Positions 52,655 through 62,433 of a stretch of 64,000 nt of DNA are shown piece by piece. Source of the stretch: Planctomycetota bacterium. GTDB lineage: Bacteria > Planctomycetota > GCA-2746535. A program made the position numbers and the translations under genes. The notes under the pieces were generated by a model that was given only the letters and a program-made list of their open reading frames with translations, searched no databases and was not told where the DNA came from. The stretch covers positions 62,001 to 126,000 of the forward strand of contig NVWA01000013.1 in NCBI GenBank assembly GCA_002746535.1, read 5' to 3'. How positions within the stretch are numbered: position 1 is the stretch's first letter; every line of letters starts with the position of its first letter.

Positions 52655-53140
52655 ATGATTAAAATTTATACAGATGGCGGTTGTCGAGGAAACCCAGGAA
52701 TTGGAGGATGGGCTGCCTGCATTTATTTACCAAACAATGAAAAACACATCATTGCCCAAGGGACACAACAAACAACAAATAATATCATGGAATTAACCGG
52801 AGCCATCAAAGGTATACAGTACTACCAAAAACATTTAAAAATCGAAGGCCAACCTATCGGAGTGTATACCGACAGCATGTATGTCATTAACTGCGTAACA
52901 ACCTGGATCATTAATTGGAAAAAAAACAACTGGAGAAATGCCGCTAAAAAACCAGTTAAAAATGTAGAGCTTATCAAAGAATTAGACGAACTCGTACAAG
53001 AATTCAAGGTTTCTATGAATTGGGTTAAAGGCCATTCTGGTGATGAAGGCAACGAGACCTGCGATGAAACATTAAACATCATTATGGATCGAATTACAAA
53101 TGGTGAAGACGACCCTTGCATCATCGACCCTGAATTATAA
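52655..53140 (+). CDS. rnhA: Ribonuclease HI
   Basis: A 161-residue enzyme that cleaves RNA in RNA-DNA hybrids. The catalytic acids are visible: Asp7 in YTDGG, Glu in NNIMELTGAIKG, Asp in VYTDSMYV, and Asp in GNETCDETLN. WVKGHSGDEGN carries the conserved His. It begins three bases after the stop of the HD protein gene, so they are translationally linked. Confidence 0.95.
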   Translation: MIKIYTDGGCRGNPGIGGWAACIYLPNNEKHIIAQGTQQTTNNIMELTGAIKGIQYYQKHLKIEGQPIGVYTDSMYVINCVTTWIINWKKNNWRNAAKKPVKNVELIKELDELVQEFKVSMNWVKGHSGDEGNETCDETLNIIMDRITNGEDDPCIIDPEL

Positions 53141-53266
53141 TTCTACCTAGGTGATCTATTGATCATCAAAATATTTATAAGACAAACTGAATATTCTTCT
53201 TCTCTTTGATTTATTCTATTTAATCCTTAGTATCGCAATTCCAAACTAGTATAGGGGAGCAAACAG

Positions 53267-54085
53267 ATGTTCGATTACGAAACTTTTACACTAAGAAATA
53301 ATGGCTACATTGATAAAGCACTACAAGCAAAAATCAAAGAGACAAAAGTCTTAATCGCAGGTTGCGGCATGGGAAGCACGATTGCCGAAGTCATGTTAAG
53401 AAGCGGTTTTGTGAATTTAGTATTAGCAGACGCCGATGAAGTTGCCGAGCATAACCTTAACCGTCAATGTTTTATCAATGATGATATCAATACACCCAAA
53501 ACCACGGCCTTATCAAAAAGATTAAAATCTATTTATCCAAATGCAAACATAACCGAGTTTAACGAATTTATCGGGCCAGACAATGCCGCGGAATTGATCA
53601 GCAACGTTGATTTTATTATCGACACAATTGATTTCATTGACTTGCCAGGGGTTACTAGCTTATATGATAATGCGAGCCAACAATCCAAGCCAGTTGTTAG
53701 CGCCATTAATGCGGGTTATGGTGCCATTGCACTTTATTATCCCCATATAAACTCATGTACTTTTAGACAGCTATTTGGATTACCCGAAAGTGGATCAGTA
53801 GAAGGCATCTCTTATGCAGAAAAATATATGTCGATTATAAAACATTTAGCAAAATATTTAAATCCACAAATTGTCACTGAAATGTCCAAAGCCCTCGGCT
53901 TCATGGAAGATGGCAAGCCATGTCCGGCCTCACAAATATCACCAGGATCATATACTGCCGGAACACTAGCAACAACAATTGTCATTAAACATTTAGCCGG
54001 CGAAACCATTGCCGCTGTGCCTAAGATTATTATGCTAGACCTCGCAACCACTATAAAAGAATCTGTCATAGATCTTCAACAGTAA
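53267..54085 (+). CDS. E1-like ThiF/MoeB/HesA adenylating enzyme
   Basis: A 272-residue ThiF-fold protein. The nucleotide loop is AGCGMGS (31-37), followed by ADADEVAEHNLNRQ (54-67), whose Asp and NLNRQ bind ATP-Mg. A candidate thiol is Cys164 in NSCTFRQLF. The CxxC zinc pairs of MoeB/ThiF are absent, and no ubiquitin-like or ThiS-like partner is encoded nearby. GGGGAG about eight bases before the ATG gives an unusually strong start. The gene ends three bases before a FeeM-type acyltransferase, so the adenylate or thioester chemistry may serve that cassette. This link is inference. Confidence 0.88.
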   Translation: MFDYETFTLRNNGYIDKALQAKIKETKVLIAGCGMGSTIAEVMLRSGFVNLVLADADEVAEHNLNRQCFINDDINTPKTTALSKRLKSIYPNANITEFNEFIGPDNAAELISNVDFIIDTIDFIDLPGVTSLYDNASQQSKPVVSAINAGYGAIALYYPHINSCTFRQLFGLPESGSVEGISYAEKYMSIIKHLAKYLNPQIVTEMSKALGFMEDGKPCPASQISPGSYTAGTLATTIVIKHLAGETIAAVPKIIMLDLATTIKESVIDLQQ

Positions 54086-54088
54086 TCC

Positions 54089-56332
54089 ATGTTAATTGAC
54101 GGTATAGACTATAAAATCGCTTCAAAAGCAGATGATATCAAGAAAGCCTATGAGCTCGTATATGAGAATTATATTGAAAAAGAATTCTGTAAATTAAATA
54201 TTCATAAAATGAGAATTTTTTTATTTGATTCTTTACCAACCACAAGAACTTTTATTGCCAAAGATAATGATGAAGTTCTAGCAACAGCGACACTTGTATT
54301 TGATTCTCCAATAGGTTTACCTTCAGAAGGAATTTTCAAAGATAGGCTAGATCAGCTTCGAAAAGAAAAAAATAAACTTTGCGAAATATCAAAATTATCA
54401 ACACGAAGAGATTTAGGAATTAAAGCCATCAACATATTAGCTAATCTATTTAGATCGTGCTGGCTATATGCTAGAGATATTAATCCCCACTCACACTTTT
54501 GTATAATGGTAGAACCACAAAATGAAAAGTTCTATTTAAAAACCTTCTTCTTTGAAAATAACACACCCCTAAGATTAGATCCCAAAGCCAATGAAGCCCC
54601 TAGCATGTTACTTGAAATGGAATTAAATATAACGAAGCGTGCATCGATAAATTTAAACAATAAAAGGAATTTAAAAAGATACAAAATGCACTTTGAAGAT
54701 CCTATGATTCTAAAAATACTCAAACAACAGAAAATTACTGAAGAAAATCACACAAAAATAAATATATCACTAAATACACCTAGAAACAGAAGCACACTTG
54801 CTCTATCTAGCGCCGAAAAAGACTTCTTACGGTTCAAGTTTTTCATCATTCGATATAACCTCGAACAGATCAATATTTTTGCTACTAATCAATCTTCCAG
54901 AGGCTCACTACACGAAGCAACTGAATCCTATGAAAATTTAATGAAGACATTACCGACTTGGGCTTTTCGAAAAGAAAAAGATGACATCTATGAGAAACTT
55001 ACGGTACTTTTTTTTCACATGAGCGATTATAAAAAAGTATATCAAATAAGCGAAAAACTTAGAACATCAACCAACAATAGCATTTCCATTCAAGGTCGAA
55101 ATCGTCAAGGGTTGGCACAATTTTTTTTAAAGGGTAAGCAACCTGCTATCAAGATTCTTGACGAAGCAAATATTTTAGCCAGAGAACATAATGATAAAAT
55201 AGTCATATCAAGAAATTTACATTTTTCAGCCATGATTTTAAACAATACCGGAGATCATGAAAAAGCTTTAAAGCACATCAACGAATCAATTGAGTTAATA
55301 AAAGACACAAGTAACATAAGTGAATTATTAGATTTATACCTCATTGAATTTAGAATTAATCTTCATCTTGGAAAAATAAACGGTTGCAAATCCACGATAC
55401 AAATTTTACAAGAAGAAGTGAGATCATCCAATAAACAAAATAAAATTAAACAGATATTTACTTACAATGCATGTATGGCAAATTATTACCAACTTGCACT
55501 TCAGAATAAAAAAGCAATCTATTATTTTGAAAACATATTAAACAACATCTTAAAAATTGATGAAGAAGCATTAAATTACTCCGTATCTTTATCAATGGCA
55601 TCGCAAAGTTATCTATTTCTAGGCAACCCAAAATATGCCCTCCAAATAATTCACAAAAGACTTGATATGAAAAGCATTGAACTAATAGAAGATAATACAG
55701 GGCCTAAAATTTGTAAACTTCAAATATTACTTTTTCTTGATCATCAACCCAGCATCACTGAACTTAAAAGAGAAATCAGAAATAACCTAAAAATTAATAA
55801 TAAAAGCCAACCTTTCTTTCAACAAACATTAATGCTTGAAAAACTCTTAAATGGCGAGTTCTCTCAATTATTAAAAATGGTTAAACAATCAAATATAAAT
55901 GAAATAAAAAATAAACCTCAATTATCAAACGTTATTGATAAGGCTACAGCACACCTTCTAAACAATAAAAACAAAAAGGCAAAAAGTCTTCTCGAAATGA
56001 AATCTAGCCTTGAAGAAATTGAACTTATTAACTCAGATATTGACAATCAATTTCTAATTAAAATTTATACAGATTTGTCAGATCGATCTTTAAAAAACTT
56101 AATAAATGATATTGAAGATTTTGTTCTAAATCAAATTGATGAAAACGAAATATTAGTGAAAGCTTTTATATTAAAAAATATTATTCACATCATTGACATT
56201 CAAAATAGTAAAAAATCCGATAAAAGTTATCTGGAAATTAATCATGAATTAATGAATATCTTTTCAAAAGTAATTAATGGTAAAGACATACCCATTTTTA
56301 ATAAATTTCTATCAGATAAAAGCTCATGTTAA
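54089..56332 (+). CDS. FeeM-type N-acyltransferase fused to TPR repeats (copy 1)
   Basis: A 747-residue protein. Residues 1-190 match the FeeM/N-acyl amino acid synthase domain, a GNAT-like fold related to LuxI autoinducer synthases: YENYIEKEFCKLNIHKMR, then RTFIAKDNDEVLATATLVFD, GLPSEGIFKDRLDQLR and EISKLS. Such enzymes move an acyl chain from acyl-ACP to an amine. From about 270 to 700 there are TPR-like helical repeats (for example HEATESYENLMKTLP, DHEKALKHINESIELI). It starts three bases after the E1-like gene and overlaps its own paralogue by seven bases at the stop. Acceptor and role are unknown. Confidence 0.82.
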   Translation: MLIDGIDYKIASKADDIKKAYELVYENYIEKEFCKLNIHKMRIFLFDSLPTTRTFIAKDNDEVLATATLVFDSPIGLPSEGIFKDRLDQLRKEKNKLCEISKLSTRRDLGIKAINILANLFRSCWLYARDINPHSHFCIMVEPQNEKFYLKTFFFENNTPLRLDPKANEAPSMLLEMELNITKRASINLNNKRNLKRYKMHFEDPMILKILKQQKITEENHTKINISLNTPRNRSTLALSSAEKDFLRFKFFIIRYNLEQINIFATNQSSRGSLHEATESYENLMKTLPTWAFRKEKDDIYEKLTVLFFHMSDYKKVYQISEKLRTSTNNSISIQGRNRQGLAQFFLKGKQPAIKILDEANILAREHNDKIVISRNLHFSAMILNNTGDHEKALKHINESIELIKDTSNISELLDLYLIEFRINLHLGKINGCKSTIQILQEEVRSSNKQNKIKQIFTYNACMANYYQLALQNKKAIYYFENILNNILKIDEEALNYSVSLSMASQSYLFLGNPKYALQIIHKRLDMKSIELIEDNTGPKICKLQILLFLDHQPSITELKREIRNNLKINNKSQPFFQQTLMLEKLLNGEFSQLLKMVKQSNINEIKNKPQLSNVIDKATAHLLNNKNKKAKSLLEMKSSLEEIELINSDIDNQFLIKIYTDLSDRSLKNLINDIEDFVLNQIDENEILVKAFILKNIIHIIDIQNSKKSDKSYLEINHELMNIFSKVINGKDIPIFNKFLSDKSSC

Positions 56333-58596
56333 TTGACGGTACAGACTACAAGATTGCTTCAAGCACGGAGGAAATAAAGAAAGCCTATGAGCTCGTCTAT
56401 GAAAATTATATTGAAAAAGAATTCTGTAAATTAAATATTCATAAAATGAGAATCTTTCTATTTGATTCTCTTTCAAGCACTAGAACTTTTATTGCTAAAG
56501 AGGGCGATAATGTATTAGCCACAGTCACTCTTGTTTTTGATTCCTCTATTGGCCTTCCTGCAGAGGGTATATTCAAAGACCGCTTGGATCAACTTAGAAA
56601 TAAGGGAGAAAATATTTGTGAAATATCAAAGCTATCAACTCAAAGAGATTTAGGTGTAAAATCACTTAAAATCTTAAACATCTTATTTCGCTCATGCTGG
56701 TTGTATGCCAAACACATAAATCCACATTCACTATTCTGTATAATGGTAGAACCTCAAAACGAAAATTTTTATTTAAAATCTTTCTTCTTTGAGAAAAATA
56801 CAGAACTCCGAATAGACCCAAAAGCAAATGAAGCGTCTAGTATCTTGCTAGAAATGCCACTTGACCTAAAAGAAAAAGCTTCTCTTAATCTCAATAATAA
56901 AAGAAATTTAAAGAGGTATCGATTTCATTTTGAAGATCCTACTATAAATAAAATTATGGAATTTCAAAAAATGACGGAAGAAAATATTTTAAAAATCAAT
57001 CTATCATTAAAAGAACCTAGAAGTAATGCCACACTTGCATTAACAGGTCAGGAAAAGAAATTTCTTGAATTTAAATTTTTTATCATTCAGTATAATCTTA
57101 ATCAAATTTCAAAAATGGCTTTAAGCCATTCGTCAAAAGGCTGGCATCGCGAAGCAACTGAGTCTTATGAAAATCTAATGAAGACTCTCCCTACCTGGGC
57201 TTTTCGAAAAGAAAAAGATGAAATATATGAAAAACTAGGCGATATGTTTTTCTTATTAGGAGAATACAAAAAGACTTTTGAAATGGGTGGCAAGATGAAA
57301 AATTCTTCTGTCCAAAGAACATCAATAATCGGTCGGAATCTTCAAGGACTTGCACAATATTTTTTAACAGGTAAAAAACCTGCTCTAGAGATTCTTGATA
57401 AATCTGAAAAGCTAGCACACGACTCTGAAGATAATATAGTCTTGTATAAATGCCTCCATATTAAGGCGATGATTCATAACCATTTAGGAGAATATGAAGT
57501 TGCACTTGAATATATAAAAGCTTCTATTACGGCCTGCGAAAAAGTCATGCCTTTCAATGAGTCTACTTGGTTATACACAACTGCATATGGCATCAATGAA
57601 CATTTGGGGAAAATCAAAAGTTGTAAAGAAATTATAAACCTCTTCTTAAAAAATATTTCTATACCAGAAACAGATCTTGATTTAAAAAATCGCATTAATT
57701 TCTACACATGCATGGCTAGGTATTATTCCATCAGCTTACAACATATTAAAAGTTTACCTGCTTATGAAACGATTCTATATCAACTAATTAAAAGAGATGA
57801 ATCACCTCTAAACTATTCAGTACATTTAAGTAATTATGCTAAATCATTGCTGGCTATCGGTGATTTAAAAAAATCATATCAAGTCATTCAAGAAGCATTA
57901 GATTTTAAAGACCACATTCCTTTAAATAGTCAAATATCATATTTAATAACAAAATATGAAATCGCTCTTTTTATGGATTATAAAGAAGATGAACAATTAA
58001 TTCAAAAAATAATTACTGAGAAATTAAAGGGATTAAACGAAACAACAAAAGAAAATAAACAAATCTACGCTGGATATCAATTATCTTTTCTACAGATACA
58101 AATTAGTAGCTTACAGTTAAAAGGTAATTCAAAAGAAAGCACAAATTTGTTAAAAAACTTTGTAGAGACTTCTTCTATAACCCGACCTCAATTAAGTGGG
58201 AATATGGATCAAACAACTGCACTCCTATTACTTAATAAAACAGCAAAAGCAAAAAAGATGATACACAAGAACCTAACTTCTCTTGAAACCGAAATCATTC
58301 AATCAGATATTAATAATCAGCCATTAATTTCAATATATGAAAATTTAGTCAAACAATCTTATGATTGCCTTATCGAAAACATTAAATCAATTTTTGAAAA
58401 TGACATCGATCAGAATCAATTAATCTCAAAAGTCCTAATATTGATGAACATCTTTCTTATCCTCCAACAACAAAACTTGAAAAAAGAAATATCGAACTAC
58501 ACGACCGTTAAAGAGGAGCTAAGACATCTCTTCTCACAACTTATTGTCCATAAGGATATTCCTGCTATTAAAAAATTTCTTCATACAATACAATGA
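56326..58596 (+). CDS. FeeM-type N-acyltransferase fused to TPR repeats (copy 2)
   Basis: A 756-residue paralogue of the preceding gene, with the same acyltransferase domain and TPR tail. The first 200 residues are nearly identical to copy 1, while the TPR region has diverged. It has no Shine-Dalgarno; its ATG lies seven bases before the copy 1 stop, so translation depends on coupling. Two copies with a fixed enzyme and varied TPR part suggest different partners or regulators. An ECF sigma gene follows 115 bases downstream. Confidence 0.82.
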   Translation: MLIDGTDYKIASSTEEIKKAYELVYENYIEKEFCKLNIHKMRIFLFDSLSSTRTFIAKEGDNVLATVTLVFDSSIGLPAEGIFKDRLDQLRNKGENICEISKLSTQRDLGVKSLKILNILFRSCWLYAKHINPHSLFCIMVEPQNENFYLKSFFFEKNTELRIDPKANEASSILLEMPLDLKEKASLNLNNKRNLKRYRFHFEDPTINKIMEFQKMTEENILKINLSLKEPRSNATLALTGQEKKFLEFKFFIIQYNLNQISKMALSHSSKGWHREATESYENLMKTLPTWAFRKEKDEIYEKLGDMFFLLGEYKKTFEMGGKMKNSSVQRTSIIGRNLQGLAQYFLTGKKPALEILDKSEKLAHDSEDNIVLYKCLHIKAMIHNHLGEYEVALEYIKASITACEKVMPFNESTWLYTTAYGINEHLGKIKSCKEIINLFLKNISIPETDLDLKNRINFYTCMARYYSISLQHIKSLPAYETILYQLIKRDESPLNYSVHLSNYAKSLLAIGDLKKSYQVIQEALDFKDHIPLNSQISYLITKYEIALFMDYKEDEQLIQKIITEKLKGLNETTKENKQIYAGYQLSFLQIQISSLQLKGNSKESTNLLKNFVETSSITRPQLSGNMDQTTALLLLNKTAKAKKMIHKNLTSLETEIIQSDINNQPLISIYENLVKQSYDCLIENIKSIFENDIDQNQLISKVLILMNIFLILQQQNLKKEISNYTTVKEELRHLFSQLIVHKDIPAIKKFLHTIQ

Positions 58597-58711
58597 GCAA
58601 TATTATTTACTAGCCGAATATTTTACTACTAATTAAAAAAATCAAACAGAATTTCCGGAACCCTAAGTCAAAAATAGCATCTAATATAAAAGGGACTAAG
58701 AAAGATTTGTA

Positions 58712-59365
58712 ATGAATAAACCAGCTGAATCAATTAATGAAGAGGATTTATTTGATGTGAATAAAGCATGTGAGGGGGATTTTAAGGCTTTTGAAAAACT
58801 TGTTTTTCGTTATCAACAAATTGTTCATAGTTTTGTTACGAGAATACTAAACGACCATCATCAAACGGAAGATATTTGCCAAACTATTTTTTTTAAAGCT
58901 TATTTGAAAATAAATGATCTACGGGAAAAACACAAGTTTGCAGGATGGTTAAAACAAATCTCTCTAAATGAATGCCGCTTATTTATTAGAAAATTAAAAA
59001 AGGACAAAGAACAAAATATTGGAGAAAAAACATGGGGAATAATTGACCCATTTTACGAAGAAGAAGAGTTTGAAGATGACGAATATTTATGGATCAAACA
59101 AATGGATAAAACTCTTGAGGCACTTTCTATTGATCAATGTGATTTATTAGAAATGTTCTATATACGAAATTTATCATATGAACAAATATCAAACTTTTTA
59201 GAAATACCTCTAGGTACTGTTAAACGAAGATTATTTAACACAAGGAAAACTTTGCAAAGCAATATGGGTTTTGAAGAAAATCTTCACTTTAGTAAAAAAG
59301 GGGCCGAACACTTTTTAAATATGTTTAAAAAATTAATTAAAGAAAAGTCACATAAGGAGAAATAA
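58712..59365 (+). CDS. ECF-type sigma-70 factor
   Basis: A 217-residue sigma factor. Region 2 runs from about 22 to 95 (FEKLVFRYQQIVHSFVTRIL, TEDICQTIFFKAYLKI, FAGWLKQISLNECRLFIRK) and region 4 from about 135 to 185 (FYIRNLSYEQISNFLEIPLGTVKRRLFNTR). An acidic linker joins them. It lacks the region 1 and 3 parts of housekeeping sigma. A C-terminal helix of about 30 residues is extra. No anti-sigma gene is adjacent. It ends one base before the phosphoesterase start, so those two are coupled. Confidence 0.92.
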   Translation: MNKPAESINEEDLFDVNKACEGDFKAFEKLVFRYQQIVHSFVTRILNDHHQTEDICQTIFFKAYLKINDLREKHKFAGWLKQISLNECRLFIRKLKKDKEQNIGEKTWGIIDPFYEEEEFEDDEYLWIKQMDKTLEALSIDQCDLLEMFYIRNLSYEQISNFLEIPLGTVKRRLFNTRKTLQSNMGFEENLHFSKKGAEHFLNMFKKLIKEKSHKEK

Positions 59366-59366
59366 A

Positions 59367-60092
59367 ATGAAATTAGCCATATTGGGAGATATACACTCCA
59401 ACTTAGAAGCATTAGAAACTGTATTAAAAGAAATCGACCAAAAGGATGTCGATAAAATAGTAAGTGTCGGAGATATAATTGGCTATGGGGCAGATCCTAC
59501 AGCTTGTATCAACATAATCCGAGATCGTAAAATTGAAGCTGTTACCGGAAATTGGGAAGATGCACTTAGAGACAATGATTATGCCGATTTATTTAATGCA
59601 TATGCTCGCGATAGTATCTACTGGACTCGAGGGGCCTTAAGCTATGAAGATAAACAGTTTCTTCACGAATCAAAAACTTCCATCATTATTGGTAATGTAG
59701 AGATAACCCATTCATTAATCGATGGTGCCAATCATCATATGTATATCATGAACACTGCTGATGCTTTAATGTTTGCAAATTCCACTGATTCAAAAGTTGT
59801 CTTTTTTGGTCATACTCACGTACCTATTAGTTACATGAGAAATGGCGATAAAATTGAAATATCCAATGAGTATTCTTTTAATGTAAAAGATGAGCAACAA
59901 ACCCTTATCAATGTTGGTGCTGTCGGCCAACCAAGAGATGGTGACCCGCGAACTATCTATTGCATATACGATACCGATTCGATGGATGTAAATTTTTTCA
60001 GGTGCGAATATGATGTTCAAAAAACTCATGATAAAATAATTAAAGCTGGCCTTCGAGATAAATTAGCTGCAAGACTTCTAGTAGGAAAATAA
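59367..60092 (+). CDS. Metallophosphoesterase, YfcE/ApaH-like
   Basis: A 241-residue calcineurin-like phosphoesterase. The metal ligands appear in LGDIHSN near 7-13, VGDIIGYG near 36-43, GNWE near 60, and FGHTHVP near 150, with NVGAVGQPRDGDPR near 185. A substrate such as a nucleotide or phosphoprotein cannot be told. It begins one base after the sigma factor stop, with AGGAG upstream, and may be functionally linked to it. Confidence 0.92.
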   Translation: MKLAILGDIHSNLEALETVLKEIDQKDVDKIVSVGDIIGYGADPTACINIIRDRKIEAVTGNWEDALRDNDYADLFNAYARDSIYWTRGALSYEDKQFLHESKTSIIIGNVEITHSLIDGANHHMYIMNTADALMFANSTDSKVVFFGHTHVPISYMRNGDKIEISNEYSFNVKDEQQTLINVGAVGQPRDGDPRTIYCIYDTDSMDVNFFRCEYDVQKTHDKIIKAGLRDKLAARLLVGK

Positions 60093-60329
60093 AGTTGTAG
60101 AATAATTTAATACTTAATTTCTAATCTATTATTAGATAAAATTAAGTCTGAAAATGCTAGAAACTTACTAACACAAATCATATGAAAATATGCTTAATTT
60201 GATTTTTCAGGATCAATCAATCACCATCAAATTGCGGTAAAATTAGTATCATTATTTAGGCAATTTCAATTGCGCTCTTTAAAATAAACTGATAAAATGC
60301 CCGTTCAAAAATCAATCGGGAATATCTAA

Positions 60330-62393
60330 ATGAGCAAACAAGCATTCGAAGTTTTTAAAAATGAAATCCATATTGGAACTCACTACTGGCGTTATCCAAC
60401 TCCCAATGAAGATCGATGGGAAGTTGATATGCCTCTACTTGAAAAAGTAGGTGTAGACACCGTCCAACTCAGAGTCCAGTGGTACTGGCATGAAAGAGTT
60501 GAAGGGAAAATTATCTGGGAAGATATGGATAAATTATTTGAAATTACCAAAAAAGCGGGTATTCGAGTAATCGTAAAATTCTTTTTAGAAACGGCACCGG
60601 AGTGGATCTATGATAAATATAATGCCTATCGCATAAATCCAGATGGAACAAAAATAATCCCAAAATCCCATGGTGCTTTTTATGTTGGAGGATGGCTCCC
60701 TTGTTTTGATAATCCAGATCTACAAAAAGCATGTAAAAAATATATTACGAAAGTTGTCAATCGCTACAAAGATCAGGATCATTTAATTCTTTGGCATGCC
60801 TGGAATGAAGTACGCTCTAGACCCTATGGGGAATGTTGTTGCAAACACTCTAAAAAACTACATGCTAAATTTTTGAAGGATCAATTTAAAACTATCGATA
60901 ATCTAAATAAATTTGGCGGGAAATGTTATGTAAATTTTGATTCTGTTAAAATCCCCGTCGAACCAAATGATGATTATCTTGAAACATTGTGGTTTCGGAA
61001 ATTTCGGGCAAAAGCTATTGCTGATAATCTACAATGGGTTTACGATACAATACATAAAGCTGATAAAAGCCGACCAACTATGGCACATGTTGGTATGGGC
61101 TCACCAGTTCAAAATATTTTAGAGGATTGCTCAGATGACCTTGATTGTGCTACGCGAGTAGACTTTTATGGAACTAGCATGGTCACTTGGACAGCAGCCA
61201 TGCAAACATTTTTTAAAGCCGACCGAGAAGCATTAATGCGTAACAAAAATGCTGCTCAAGAAATGTTTTTATATTCTATGGTCAATCGAAGATTAAAAGA
61301 TGTCTCGCCCTATTATTGGGTCTATGAAATTTATTGTCGCTCTTGGTATTATCAAAGAGAAGCTATCAAACCTCAAGACATTGAATTCCAAACTATGACC
61401 AGTATTGCCGAAGGTGCTAAAGGCATTGTCTACTGGCAATTTCATAACGAAAAAATGTCCTGTGAATCGGGCAATAGCGGTTTACTTTCAAGCAATTTTG
61501 AAATTCAAGAGAATGCCAAATACACAAAATCATTTTATGATTTTATAAAAAAGGATGAACAGATATTTGTTGACTACGAACCTAACAAAGCAAAAGTAGC
61601 TGTTCTCTACGATTTTGATTCTGATGTTTTGAGTGCAAGTGAAGATCTTGGATGTCACCAAATAAAAGATGAGACTTATCGCTACAAAGAATCAATGCGT
61701 GGGTTTGTAAGTTTGTTATTTCAAAATGGTGTTAGTTATGAATTGATTGATACTAAAAAACTACCTGATTTAAATCGTTTTGATTTAGTTATAGCGCCTT
61801 GTTTAATTTCGTTCACTCAAGAAAAAGCTAATTGGTTATATGATTTTGTGGCCAAAGGTGGCCGATTATGGACAGAAAATGATTTCGCCTTACGTGAAGA
61901 AAACACCTACATGTCGGCCTTGTGTCCAGGTTTTGGTTTAACTGAAAAGTTTGGTTACCGACAAATGGAAAATCATCACATTGAAAAAGAATATTCTTTA
62001 TCGGGTAAATTTGCTGGCATTAAAGCGGTTGACTATAAAGCAACCATCAAAGGAACTAAAGCAGCATACTTTGAAAAGAAAATCAAAAAAGGAGTTCTAT
62101 GCAACTTCACTTTTATGCCTGGGTATTCTTATCGAAAAACGGGTCAAGAAAAAATGATTTCCACTTTTGGTAAACTACTTAAAGCAATATCATTAGTCCC
62201 TAAAGAGCATAAAAAGAATCTATATATTCGAGAAGGTAAATCAGGAAAGCAAGCAGTTACATTCATTGCCAATTATTCGTTCAAAGCCCAGAAATTCAAA
62301 TTACCAAAAAATACAAATAAAATTCTAATGGGTAAAAAAACAGGCGACTCTATCAACCTCAAACCCTGGGCCTGGGCAGTTATTACTGAATAG
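60330..62393 (+). CDS. GH42 beta-galactosidase
   Basis: A 687-residue enzyme. The TIM barrel starts HIGTHYWRYPTPNEDRW, and the acid/base is Glu160 in WHAWNEVRSRPYG. The cysteine cluster ECCCKHS (169-171) with Cys125 matches the family's zinc site. A candidate nucleophile is Glu334 in WVYEIYC. The trimerisation domain and a C-terminal beta domain follow. No signal peptide is present, so it acts in the cytoplasm on short galactosides. It is transcribed alone, ending at the strong terminator. Confidence 0.9.
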   Translation: MSKQAFEVFKNEIHIGTHYWRYPTPNEDRWEVDMPLLEKVGVDTVQLRVQWYWHERVEGKIIWEDMDKLFEITKKAGIRVIVKFFLETAPEWIYDKYNAYRINPDGTKIIPKSHGAFYVGGWLPCFDNPDLQKACKKYITKVVNRYKDQDHLILWHAWNEVRSRPYGECCCKHSKKLHAKFLKDQFKTIDNLNKFGGKCYVNFDSVKIPVEPNDDYLETLWFRKFRAKAIADNLQWVYDTIHKADKSRPTMAHVGMGSPVQNILEDCSDDLDCATRVDFYGTSMVTWTAAMQTFFKADREALMRNKNAAQEMFLYSMVNRRLKDVSPYYWVYEIYCRSWYYQREAIKPQDIEFQTMTSIAEGAKGIVYWQFHNEKMSCESGNSGLLSSNFEIQENAKYTKSFYDFIKKDEQIFVDYEPNKAKVAVLYDFDSDVLSASEDLGCHQIKDETYRYKESMRGFVSLLFQNGVSYELIDTKKLPDLNRFDLVIAPCLISFTQEKANWLYDFVAKGGRLWTENDFALREENTYMSALCPGFGLTEKFGYRQMENHHIEKEYSLSGKFAGIKAVDYKATIKGTKAAYFEKKIKKGVLCNFTFMPGYSYRKTGQEKMISTFGKLLKAISLVPKEHKKNLYIREGKSGKQAVTFIANYSFKAQKFKLPKNTNKILMGKKTGDSINLKPWAWAVITE

Positions 62394-62399
62394 CATGTC

Positions 62400-62433
62400 T
62401 TAATCCACCCTCCTTTAAAAGGAGGGGGATTAA
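62400..62433. terminator. Bidirectional terminator between convergent genes
   Basis: A long inverted repeat: left arm TTAATCC-A-CCCTCCTTT, right arm AAAGGAGGG-GGATTAA. It forms about 16 pairs with one bulged A, flanked by A and T runs on the two sides. It sits seven bases after the GH42 stop and covers the stop of the minus-strand gene. Confidence 0.8.

Noticed and set aside
53267..54085. MoeB or ThiF of cofactor synthesis
   Set aside because: The zinc CxxC pairs are missing and no ThiS/MoaD or thiazole/molybdopterin gene is nearby.
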